This document shows positions 51,201 to 56,601 of a stretch of 64,000 nucleotides of DNA, one piece after another; within the stretch, counting starts at the first letter, position 1; each line of letters opens with the position of its first letter. The notes beneath the pieces are model-generated. The model worked only from the letters and a program-made list of their open reading frames with translations, was not told the origin of the DNA and did no database searches. The stretch lies in contig JAGHUI010000018.1 in assembly GCA_018064885.1 (NCBI GenBank), forward strand, positions 1 through 64,000. Direction: 5' to 3'. Both the position numbers and the translations under genes were made by a program. This DNA comes from Candidatus Minthosoma equi. GTDB taxonomy: Bacteria; Bacteroidota; Bacteroidia; Bacteroidales; Bacteroidaceae.

Positions 51201-54200
51201 AGCCATACGCTTACCACCATCGGCATCACCACTATATGTGTTTTCGTCAATGTATCGGGCATTGTAGTTCACACCCTGATAACGCTGTGCCAAATAACCT
51301 GCAGCAGTTTCATTGCCATCGGTATGTGTATCCTGTGCCCTTGCACCGTTACCACATACATTGTTTGGATAGTCTTCTGTCACAAGGTGCATATTGCCGC
51401 TTGCATCCGAGATATGGAAGTTATAATACAGAGCATCAGCTACCGTCAGCTGCTCTGCTCCATTGTTGTTACCCTCCCATATCTTTGAGATATTGGAGAG
51501 GTTTATAGTCTGGTTGGTTGAATAACGTGTGGCAGCAATGACAGGACTTATCATAGCATCCTTCTTACCTTCAGTATTAGATGTTGCCTTGATAGAACCT
51601 GTATAGAGGAGGTATTTAGGCATTACAGCCTGTGTGGCTGTTAAGTTACCATTGGTTGAAGCAAAGCGACCGATGATACCACCGACATTGTATGCTCCCT
51701 GCTGTGCTATAGCCACGTCCTGAATCTTTGCATGAGTCAGGTCAATGTTAGTTCCTACAACGATGTTCTTGATGATGGTGTTGGTTGGGATATTTTCATT
51801 ATTGTACTGTGCCTGGACAGAACCGATAGCACCACCTACAAAGAGCCCCATTGTAGCGAGACTGTAGTCGCTTGAACCTTCATCGGTAATCTTTGAGCCA
51901 CGAATCTCGATATTCTGAACAGTGGTATTAGCAGCAACAATACCAGCCAGCACACCGACCATACAGTTGTTGTAATTGTCTGCTGTAATGTGGCTGTAGC
52001 TCTTCTTGTATGAGAATGTGGAGTTCTGTGTGTCGTGTGTCAGTTTTGCATTGTCAATGACGAGGTTCTGAATGACGGTATTGCTTGTTGTCGTGCCATC
52101 ACCCCACTTTGCAGTAGCAGTGGAATGACCTACTGCACCGAAGAGACCATGGTAGATGTTTGCCTTGTTACCATTATACTGACCTGCGCCCCATGTTATC
52201 TTAAGGCCAGAGATCTTATGTCCCTTACCATCGAAGTTGCCCTGGAAAATGAAGTTGTTGCTGTAGGACCCCCATGTACCATCACTGCCATAGCCTACAT
52301 GCGAGATTGGCACGAAAGCATCATTGCTCATGGTGATGTCGGATCCGAGTTCATAGTAGGCACGGTTGTAATGACAATATACCAAGGTAGAAGCCTTGTT
52401 TGTCATAGGGTCTACAGGCATAGCAATATCCTCCCAGCGTGTTCCTGTTTGCGCCGTTGAGAGGTATGACCACTGACGCAAAGCCGTCTCACTGTCGATG
52501 ATGTAAGGATTAGCTTTAGTACCACGACCGTTGATGTCGGAACGAACCTTCTCTGCACTTGCATCAGCTATACTCTTCTTTGTATGGAGCACACCAGGGG
52601 CGAGAGTATAGGTAGCTGTAGCAACAACAGTTTCACCATTGAGCGCATTAACTGTAATACCCTGACCATCTCTCCAGTGTGGAGTTAGAGTCTTAGTAGT
52701 GCCAGTGCCATCTGCTTTGCCGTTAACGTACCATTGGTAAGTGTAGCTGCCTGTTACATCTGTCTCGTTGCTCACAGCCTTAACGCTGATAGTGCGCTGA
52801 GCGAAGCCACGCTCGTTCTCCTTATTATTGCTAATAGTTAGCGTGATAGGTGCAGACTTCGCTGCCTCTGTCATGTTTCCTTCTATACCTTTGATTATCT
52901 TCGTTGCAACGGCATCTTCTACATAGTTTGCATTGGCAACACCCTGGTAAAAGTACATGTAGTAAGGGAACTTCGTAAGTTCGGCAGTACCAACTGTACC
53001 GAAGTTGCTCTGCGGATATATAGGCTGCTCTTCATTAGTAAACAAAGCTGCCGTTGGTCCACCTGCAGCCCAACTGTTCTGAGTTGTCCACCACAGTACT
53101 GTCCATGAGTCGCGATCATTGTCTTGATAGCGGTTCTGCTTCTCGAAGGTAGAGTTGTTGACGGTGATATAACTGATACCACCTGTCTCCGTTGGAGTAA
53201 CCGTATAGTTTTTGCGATACGTATCTGTAGTAGGTGTAGCATCATTATCTTTCACCTTTGTGCAGTTAAGAAACTCTGATGACAATCCTAACTCATAATC
53301 ACTATAATACCATGTCTTCACCTTTGCCTTGTCAAGAGCATCGATGGTAGTTACCGCCTCTGTTGTGAGGTTATTGTGAGCCGCAGTACCAGAGTTGAAG
53401 TTTGGCACTGTAGGACTGGTAGCAGCGTATGGTGCATAGATACTTCCACCCTTGAAGATGATATTCTCCGGCATACCGCAGAGACCGTTAGCATCCTTGT
53501 TAGGAGCATTGACAGAACCAGCAATACCACCAACAGCAAACTTATGGTTGTTGATAACGCCAGCAGGCTCATACTTACCAAGGTTGATGTTTATGTCTGA
53601 GACAGCAATGTTTCTGAATACGTTTGTTACGTAAGCGGGAGTAGCGCCCGATGAGTTCTGCTGACCGATGAAGCCACCGACGAAGAAGACTTTATTGTTG
53701 ATGACGGTCTTTTTTTCAGAAGGGCCACTTATAGAACCACCACTGACTGTCATGCCATCGATAATGGTATTCTTATTCTGACGACCAACCGCACCACCGA
53801 CGTATGTTTCATTGTTAACATTGTTAGTAATAGAGATATTTGGTGTTGTTACCTTATTATTATATACATTGACATGTTCATCAGCATAACCAAGGAAACC
53901 ACCCATGTATAATGCATGTCCCACCTCACCGTTCATAGTAACGTGTGCTTTCTCCGTTGTATTGCCTTGCATCAATATACGTGTGCTTGGAGAACCTGAA
54001 CCCTTGGCATAACCGACCAAGCCTGCAAGATAGATGCTACCACCCTTAGTGTCTCCACCAACTGTGATATGAATATCAGATACTGCATTGTTCTTGATTT
54101 CGTGAGTTCCACCTGTGGTATAACCCAACAGACCACCTGCGTCAAAGGTAGAGACTGTTCCTGAAATAGAAACATCAAAGCCCTTTCCACCGTTCTTCCC

Positions 54201-55127
54201 TTCAACTCCTGCTACAGTATTGTTGTTGATGACGTTAAGGCTGGTGTTGGCATCACCTACGAGACCACCCATGTAGGTTGTTCCTGTGATATTGCTGGTA
54301 TGAGTAACCTGGACAGTCTTTGCATCACAATAAGTCATGGAGTTGGTATTTGCAGTACCTTTAGAAGCACCAACGATACCGCCGACATAAAGGCCTGTTG
54401 TAGTATTTGAGAACGTAGCAGTAACGCCTGTCACGTCAACATTGTCAAGAGTTGTGTTGTTCTCCATACAACCGATAGCACCACCAAGTTGGTTGGTATT
54501 TGTTATCGTATTGGTGTATGTGAAGTTCACATTGCTTACAGCAACATTAGTGATATTTGCTTGCTTGACGTAACCTGCAAGACCGCCAAGACGAGTGTTT
54601 GCCGCCATATTTGCTGCTGTTGCTTGCAAGTAAACACCATTAATATTCAAGTTGTTTACCGTTGAAAGATCAGTCGTACTTTTACCCTGAATACTTGGGA
54701 ACAGACCGTAATACATTTTACTGGTAACAGCAGCCACCTGAATGTTGCTGATAGTTTTGTTGTTACCATCGAAGTAACCACAGAATGCATTACCTGTGTG
54801 ACCAATCATTGATGCCCAGTCGTTACCTGTAAAGTCAGACTTACCACCAAGGTCAATATCGTTCATGAGTATCCAGTACTTGTTGCCGTATGTCTTGCCA
54901 GTAGCAGTATTACCAAGCCTCATCTGGTCGCCGAGCCATGCCAGTTCTTCTGCATTGGTAATTTGAATGGCGAGAGTTTCAGAAGTACCGTTGTTTGTGG
55001 CCATGTCTGGTGCGGTCTTTGTTGTTCCATCCCATTTGGTATCCTGTCCCCACGCCTCACTCATTCCCGTCACTGCTATCGTGAGGAAGATAATCAATCG
55101 GAGTATATATGTATTGTTTTTTGTCAT
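36237..55127 (-). CDS. Giant (6,296-residue) GLUG / glycine-rich beta-helix surface protein
   Basis: A signal peptide (NNTYILRLIIFLTIAVTGMSEAWG) starts one of the longest bacterial reading frames one meets. Residues about 180-560 contain at least eight GLUG-like repeats (GGLAGY, GGIVGA, GGLVGD, GGLLGY, GGFLGY, GGAVGR, GGFIGQ, GGIAGS), each followed by short beta-strands. Residues about 2020-4390 carry dozens of glycine-rich units of the form GNTxVxIxGG...IYGGGxxGxVxG, typical of a parallel beta-helix. Later parts include a WEGICLPF domain and a sorting-type tail (LMVYTSAGQLYRV...HPGIYIVGKQKLLIK). No catalytic motif is visible, so it is probably a cell-surface adhesin. The fimbrillin-like gene ends 54 bp upstream and is likely co-transcribed. 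Confidence 0.8.
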   Translation of the reverse strand: MTKNNTYILRLIIFLTIAVTGMSEAWGQDTKWDGTTKTAPDMATNNGTSETLAIQITNAEELAWLGDQMRLGNTATGKTYGNKYWILMNDIDLGGKSDFTGNDWASMIGHTGNAFCGYFDGNNKTISNIQVAAVTSKMYYGLFPSIQGKSTTDLSTVNNLNINGVYLQATAANMAANTRLGGLAGYVKQANITNVAVSNVNFTYTNTITNTNQLGGAIGCMENNTTLDNVDVTGVTATFSNTTTGLYVGGIVGASKGTANTNSMTYCDAKTVQVTHTSNITGTTYMGGLVGDANTSLNVINNNTVAGVEGKNGGKGFDVSISGTVSTFDAGGLLGYTTGGTHEIKNNAVSDIHITVGGDTKGGSIYLAGLVGYAKGSGSPSTRILMQGNTTEKAHVTMNGEVGHALYMGGFLGYADEHVNVYNNKVTTPNISITNNVNNETYVGGAVGRQNKNTIIDGMTVSGGSISGPSEKKTVINNKVFFVGGFIGQQNSSGATPAYVTNVFRNIAVSDININLGKYEPAGVINNHKFAVGGIAGSVNAPNKDANGLCGMPENIIFKGGSIYAPYAATSPTVPNFNSGTAAHNNLTTEAVTTIDALDKAKVKTWYYSDYELGLSSEFLNCTKVKDNDATPTTDTYRKNYTVTPTETGGISYITVNNSTFEKQNRYQDNDRDSWTVLWWTTQNSWAAGGPTAALFTNEEQPIYPQSNFGTVGTAELTKFPYYMYFYQGVANANYVEDAVATKIIKGIEGNMTEAAKSAPITLTISNNKENERGFAQRTISVKAVSNETDVTGSYTYQWYVNGKADGTGTTKTLTPHWRDGQGITVNALNGETVVATATYTLAPGVLHTKKSIADASAEKVRSDINGRGTKANPYIIDSETALRQWSYLSTAQTGTRWEDIAMPVDPMTNKASTLVYCHYNRAYYELGSDITMSNDAFVPISHVGYGSDGTWGSYSNNFIFQGNFDGKGHKISGLKITWGAGQYNGNKANIYHGLFGAVGHSTATAKWGDGTTTSNTVIQNLVIDNAKLTHDTQNSTFSYKKSYSHITADNYNNCMVGVLAGIVAANTTVQNIEIRGSKITDEGSSDYSLATMGLFVGGAIGSVQAQYNNENIPTNTIIKNIVVGTNIDLTHAKIQDVAIAQQGAYNVGGIIGRFASTNGNLTATQAVMPKYLLYTGSIKATSNTEGKKDAMISPVIAATRYSTNQTINLSNISKIWEGNNNGAEQLTVADALYYNFHISDASGNMHLVTEDYPNNVCGNGARAQDTHTDGNETAAGYLAQRYQGVNYNARYIDENTYSGDADGGKRMAVAILNSHDDITMFWEWKSGDKTPHMTETRTEGAYIVRDADTADKYNVVGPAATAGKYYKWYVDGVLQNNEHSSSITISADISDSNIKAEVYDDSSAPDPIATTQYLVIKGEFKVNTSISKDGDTYTVGITRGGVDLTTDNLNNRIAVSYQWYKGNAVNVNTATALSSTTKSITITKDQLGEVNNLFCHVVITTTGTDPKELFKGDISQYVRDATVVYLQYNDVTVKVDGEDKTYSKTNAGANSTSTTDSYGVKKVDYNANTTTYGKTPDNPVNSWAEAYALLNGYTEPTEAYITEYNTAHGTSFTTTNYDFSDEYNDGKGDYPYDVYKRDNFKRKVKPIEECTNNWENNIIVLMGLSTDEYFNKSETTMHTIDGKIANKPVTITGQWDGGTNYYGYLSNSSGDFSINADHKFENMGIGVLDKDISATASIRYRIYAHRWNVHAGKGLLMGWAAALEWGIEQTDANKKIYKITSADVSTGTPVGQYACDIAIMGGYLNDNTSMNPEMFEYINHGRDDIGQQIKIESGFWGPVCPGNRQTDSGNTINTYYTMGGPDHPAKTTITVDIDREWNDGINRNKFNSAMSPATVDIGCILTGNHEGTMYADVTLDILSGNMGRIVNGIKGAQRRQIKNPGSFTTNGVYRHTVKYGETWTPIAAPAPDSYFGRGVLNFDPSRTVNNNNVNKNERISVIELYCGGLGRGHNDGSYHPEVRSYFYGLSEVNIKGGTFYKTIYGSGAGGVNGIGTDKHHTDDDGIPYWNTKHETADANGKTPHVWYAPYEYIKKENSFNFVKIKVADNNSEDENLTSDGYVDLEKTRNIINITGGIFGSESKPVSIYAGGNGEADAALINPSSTKVGDVKNTYNTPNHQAGNMYGSTEGLTTQINISGDAKIYGSIYGGGKGSMRYYRYFLRAANEIVAYTTDNQEYTRIWNPKSSSNGDYNQNGGTDWNNIINSRKNADRYLNLGQVYGNSKVTISGNVEIFGNVYGGGEGVKDVTVDQLFSETDSEFGLSNQLSSKDAIIAYAGTATNRKRTAHVDWTKDNFVSFPNMGKIFGKAGVDISGDVTIHGNVYGGGQSGSIEGTTGVDIKGNVNIYGRVYGAGQGLEVDAAKDYKQIATIIGNATVNLSENATIWQDMFGGGQNAVVDGNTYFNMSGGHVAANVFGGGEGYVKKDAQGNYVKVNDKLVITSADVSGNTNVDITDGEIIWNRTSMEETAFGGMITIHTFTKNLGTVSDPIIDTKTYTDSELQALEKTLDQMKIELAGYEYTFVQEENHLAKGEIVWWNPNNQSLADNTVVDGKKYYNSKFYDEDKKTFKIEHNIFGGGHIACIVGTYNEGVLAENTGLATVSLTKGLFGDSLTTTNQWKDSFKDDTHPHFYVFGGGKGEHTKVGNSDVTVNIEGEYGDYTYEVEDPTEQLAKPRRALAAKPDGKLPVFDNTYGIPGFTVLGVLGGGYAGTVHNDTKVTVDGKTFLRRIYGGGFGDQESIANNTTGQVGHDTDVHVNGAHTYGDVFGGGAGVASKTVDLYNVARVLGKTSVTIADDANIYGKVYGGGDMACVGVAGTKNYTSSVSSASSKSSNIWTYSHSNHQTFVNILGGNIYGEVYGGGKGVKNGEANDYTKVGRIEGNTLVHIANSVYDEENDIWDVVPEATTDATVPNVWSRIYGGCAYGTVDGNTMVHTEGGMLGLNIFGGGYGDVVIQNDQTDSSSGASTASATLDQVLGRKATGDDNVTYANILGNTKVQIDGGSWIWNRKADTNGNITTWEDANKEITNGMDGFKELVAKILQVQSVADLEEIEAVKSISPDFFNLTTRQFFKNHNIFGGGNRACFVGTYSDADASSSVTPAASTGTSEVIINHSPIAVIKDDSGNDINMLNPSTVAGLCWYLGINNVSHPQFSVFGAGYGANTKVGNAIVKAQPGVQLDASGGLMHPDSPKYLNEESDLYAYLAFDSQIAESWESVTTDDKKKYYGYAGTNEGNTYMRYHASQLAWSLGAPNFTFMDIHGGGFSGYVVNDTKVETDCQLTVRNIFGAGLGYKPYGLTAETTQTAANAFNFGQVGRNSDVFIKSGIVSLNVYGGGAGVESYYVSDDATTKTDFPNIALVKGKTNVDVYGETIKIDENFPYAQALAGKRLERTIIFGSIYGGGDVANVGSAAKDATVLTGADSETFTSTVNIRGGAIQSQIYAGGNGRQADQCSITGDLPSPTYGYRNLGAVFGNTHLVVADADWDYPYSLPKGESQGGASPHIWNRIYGGCQNGTVYGNTLVEVNGGSIGHNIFGGGFGDDGTNLGHSTGDDEDEDASKMMGRANTIITSADVTGNTNIFINGGEMELTSYWHPDTRTWEPATITAQGQTYSPQYDVIARKFKINHNIFGGGNAACTVGGNTYVTLNKGMLKDKTPTVPGETTDKFFESNEWKEVYQKVGSPHFAVFGGGYGENTLITKDTHLDIKMKVSDGTDISSIPEIEEDKEYEHFLGERAVMDIVGGGYSGKVAGDTHVTVTEDVFARRVFGGGFYNTVHTSNIHLKSIDCYDVFGGGLMGDVEVATNVNIGEYKSGSTNKNIFIHGNVFGGNDVSGYINMNLDEGGYFKEESNEGGTNIRIYGGRIDHNVYGAGNGDYLYALDREGHDKVTVNEHYPLDPDDANSPEYDLVYTVPMRETMPSAKAASDAAKIVNINSWRPLTNRVNIEIKGYSDSANDPVTIKGDVYGGGNSATVQKVYASGTTNMTGDVTFNIGSHVNIGRVFMGCNGDALFTASEDNAYLTDFQKLNNLQLDDPIDWETDPSNHGISTLYLPTENEHRPLIYPHLLDLYFQPVEMNIQANLKWAGKDERVDPLTDLTNCTIGTFCCGGNRGNMNVYPETTGAKQGNVLDYLFPENLTITEKIIGGCNNANYEWFNSEKNTKIFHEGGYLLGEGHSPYPFIKITIKNKFNPAVVNGAYKGGNVYGGCYETGTVRGDITVDMKSDMLAGKSKATLEKSNELLATDPKYAALNVYGAGYGMESYVYGDTNVKFGEGVVCSQPGAENNFNATGVSANFVYGGGQQGNVIGVTNVDILNGHVFKSVTGGSYSGYVYGSTQIKVGYPTVYTLKPGNAGRYLLNRTDVNNTDIVNTDAEGNTTPVIKQYINLIPGDAITEGVYEAIYAKYNGENVDATDISTTKSDYFASDTKTPSVGWDNINIFIDEACYGGGYSLAQGSSVMANNTTVLKYTDDYNINNVYKSGALADLVGGNHKGTSAGFGGNTMMLIADQTNANGTPASREHISISHQEMKEVVLPTGTDLFGYYYKEPADKGGNYRYIYQAGTYTYGGTMPEGADDNKVYEYDGEGGVFGDGHLSYAEGFRAADLTGYGYAQHAPNSAKILNTFQRMDILRLKDNCLVLLGARDYATNATNKTPYSISRVGEIQMRSSINDKVALPKETSTVDNKTNYTYGYRNYMGLSNNIHYVGAIESDVKFNDATNFPWHDANGGLGTGNFAASYEKVKQDYIDHYYSDSHADKGNNTIFQKRNDGTAKNMIGIASGYALKIQNVYETIENNKVKDNLYYGPIYGVVQMRLVDVRQDEGGGYVYADNVHKRTPANTKTAADFLEATGNFVFPYSEMAGKYIVDDCFPSGYDQTKAGNGDATEEIHYWYVTGFNYYYNVHITGYTYDSSTDPIIFNSDNSDGLTVLSGLMEGQTPTIYSWKMRSGHPTDKSYSCDLESRNYDPDAKDNSGINLQRGSDGNYQHAYNLYFSGSNNTTYDQTGVYYSLPMNEALSKELSNKKMTGTLPELTGGDAKISFQLTDQADNTTSAYYNQHLKEPCYATLVLRAPYIKSVGDTQENGYIGIQYYYTKSGSGTQESPYTYTVVPDATKSLTATTDYYYYDSSIGEYIQIDFSKMYVKNGEEYSSVAKNEMSINGTTNYYFMAPRWYTYTIYLTIDYVQGPNIDGSITVENCALPGEMVRVNKKNVNIHADESFSADGYYWRIGKREKDSNGKWKFVDETTWTKDVATSNSAVGYDTYIQTEDAATKGKGFFQGSNYNKTGDYLDIPAYYYMNGYGIQLGISMTGLDQIFPVAMTDADQFVVHNYHRMKPRGAANVNLHLAEAVARAKAEPTELAQPRIYINDTEDLAGFVAFLDTIGTGKSDNNTTGHIVDGKEYVKLGAKQDNSSWIANLCEVPRYGEYAQFVVQNNMNVPAQYNPASIFKGTLHGNGHVFTDLAENKHIFTTNNGNIYNLGLASGNIASSNAAVGEGTDGTYHCCFEYNDGDSPIVYRMDGSSDNTYTVDDFRYGKVAYDLNQYYLDARYSIGASTSSDASYVENYFANGDYQYARQADRITGAVPGITYLRTGQLNAEPNYGSNETRHDKTHTIDKARAKDYVAALPAVDEVSHAATEADVTEGKAEKVGDKVIDTPASPAVPESRTGNYLPLFNSPQYEDLGLTEPMNDYLFWGQNLQQTPAAYPATIESHQNSAMTNRVYRAAGYYRTTQLDGYYYNAYNMYSGKMGTYVHNPKTTAIDFTCQADNETTDLSTYKEGLQTAANGRGAKTGGSIFYSPVADNATSFASFTVDNGITKNLLVYTPNADDETTNCYSVVNSTLKYDESTPEANIKGHHVVENGSLSTSYLHLVERAEESSPNNDFCNPIDFTATNRAWYTRKPLYYAKSNNDAWEGICLPFTVDKVEASLNGEITHFYGTPTTDEVSDPNTNYHTLHHEYWLRGLIAVGTEDAKTVGTFMRPGSETGLFAATDATTVSYAFNNDFFKDTYASHFYNYDHATDGDWYLSSHTYPDYLPLTQGTPYIVSFPGYRFYEFDLSSQFYNEMLKKYGSAQAPAQTVTFNATDNVDIPVTKAIETTANGYVHTGTFLATEKSESIYSMNATGTEFDKDYANVLPFRTYMTKAPGGGAKTRSFADTYIYIGGETTGIDTIQPEIDSPDQDNTEDSGDYLKAYPIGKGRINIESTYSTTLMVYTSAGQLYRVIEVRPGTETYSGFHPGIYIVGKQKLLIK
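44467..44501. repeat. REP-like double hairpin inside the giant adhesin gene
   Basis: GGGGAAGCCCC (44467-44477) and CTCCCCCTTAGGGAG (44487-44501) form two adjacent hairpins. The translation here (a SLPKGESQGGASP stretch) interrupts an otherwise regular repeat unit without shifting the frame, and related CTCCC/GGGAG hairpins occur in the non-coding gap at 59381-59397. Confidence 0.5.
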
Positions 55128-55181
55128 TGCTGTCTTTATTTTAGTTTTTTAAGTCTTTAAGTCTTAAGGTTTTAAGGTCTT

Positions 55182-56555
55182 TTATCTTATTGTTAGTGGC
55201 GGTTCGTTGTCGTTGTCAGAGAGCACGTACAAGTAGTTTGGGTTGATCTTGACATAGACGTTGTAGTAGTGGCCGCCGAGGAATGAATTTTTCTCTTGGT
55301 TAGTATGCTGTTTCTTGCAACCGTCAGTTGCTGAACATTTGCCATTCAGACTGTTGGCTGGAAAGGTGAAATCGTTCTGTGCGACAGCGTTACGACGCGT
55401 CATTTGTCCATCGCGGTCATAGACGTCGTATGTGACGGTGAGGTGGAATTTCCTTAGAGCATTGACATTGCCGTCCTCATGATTCTTTGACTGGAGGAAC
55501 AGTATGTGTCCGAATTCCTTATATTTAAATGTATAGTCGTTTTCTTTTGCGATGTAGAAAGATTTTTCCTCGCTCTCTGATGTCCATTCAGTCATGACAG
55601 GTACAGGGGTGTTGTCATTATATGTCTCAACAGGAGTCGTTTCCATTGCAGAGTTGGCATTTGTGACATCCTTGAAAAGGGTATATTTTGTTGCCCTGTC
55701 GCCGCCGATGGAGAGTGCTGCGCTCTTGATGTGGATGTAGCGAATCTTGGCATATTTCTCGTCCAGGCCGAAGCAGAATCGCATTGCGCTGTAGAGGTGT
55801 TCCAGCATGTGAGCATCGTCAGTGAAGTCGGGGCATGCGCCGTATGCATTGGCATAGCCGTCTTTCTTCAGACGGCTCCATGTACGATGCTGGCGGGCAA
55901 CAGTGATGTCGGTCGCTGTTACGGCAGGGAGATTCTCAATCTTCAGGTACTTGATGCTGGCAGGATCTCCTGGTGTGTCGGCAGATGGGTCGAACACCGT
56001 AGATTTGTCTTTCATCAGACTCATCTTCAAGCTGTTATTCTCGTCAAAAGGAGCATAGCAGTAGAACCAGTATTTTGTGTTGTTCCAAGGGAAACTGCCC
56101 GACTGTACTGCAGGGTTATCGTAGCCAAAGGTGTAGTGATACTGCTTAGTGTCCGGATTCATGTGCGAGATGCTGTTCTCGTCAAGCGTCATGCAGAAAT
56201 TGTTGAGAAAAGCATATCTGCTGGAATTGGTTGTCTGCCCCATGCTTTCGTCATAGACGTAATAGTCGTTAGGTATGGCAGAACCTTGCTTGCGGCTTGT
56301 TGGAGTGCCATAGTCATTTGCGTAGAGTCCCCATACTCCGATGGTTTGAGGCTGCGGTGTGGTCAGCGGATCGAGATCCGTTAAATCAGCACGCGTGCCG
56401 ATGCCGTCGTTTCTTCCGTCAACCCATGTGCCATCGTTGACAGCCACCGATACGTTTCTGACATTCTCGTCATCCTTGTCCAGACTGTCGTCAGAGCTGC
56501 AGGCGGTGAACATGGCGGCAGTCAGAAGCGCGAGTATTGCAAATTTATATCTCAT
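55182..56555 (-). CDS. Fimbrillin-family (Mfa-like) lipoprotein
   Basis: 457 residues with a lipoprotein signal (RYKFAILALLTAAMFTA|C, Cys19, then SSDDS). The mature start has the short strand-turn pattern of fimbrillin-family proteins (RNVSVAVNDGTWVDGRNDGIGTRADL). A loop GVWGLYAN and later FWYCYAPF-like, FCFGL and FHLTVTYDVYDRDGQ segments resemble the two transthyretin-like domains of Bacteroidetes fimbrillins. It may be an accessory or tip subunit. It lies 46 bp after the 856-residue beta-helix gene and 54 bp before the giant adhesin gene. Confidence 0.7.
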   Translation of the reverse strand: MRYKFAILALLTAAMFTACSSDDSLDKDDENVRNVSVAVNDGTWVDGRNDGIGTRADLTDLDPLTTPQPQTIGVWGLYANDYGTPTSRKQGSAIPNDYYVYDESMGQTTNSSRYAFLNNFCMTLDENSISHMNPDTKQYHYTFGYDNPAVQSGSFPWNNTKYWFYCYAPFDENNSLKMSLMKDKSTVFDPSADTPGDPASIKYLKIENLPAVTATDITVARQHRTWSRLKKDGYANAYGACPDFTDDAHMLEHLYSAMRFCFGLDEKYAKIRYIHIKSAALSIGGDRATKYTLFKDVTNANSAMETTPVETYNDNTPVPVMTEWTSESEEKSFYIAKENDYTFKYKEFGHILFLQSKNHEDGNVNALRKFHLTVTYDVYDRDGQMTRRNAVAQNDFTFPANSLNGKCSATDGCKKQHTNQEKNSFLGGHYYNVYVKINPNYLYVLSDNDNEPPLTIR

Positions 56556-56601
56556 ATTATATAACTCTAATTGTAAGCAAGTTAAGTGGTTCTGTTTTCT
56601 G

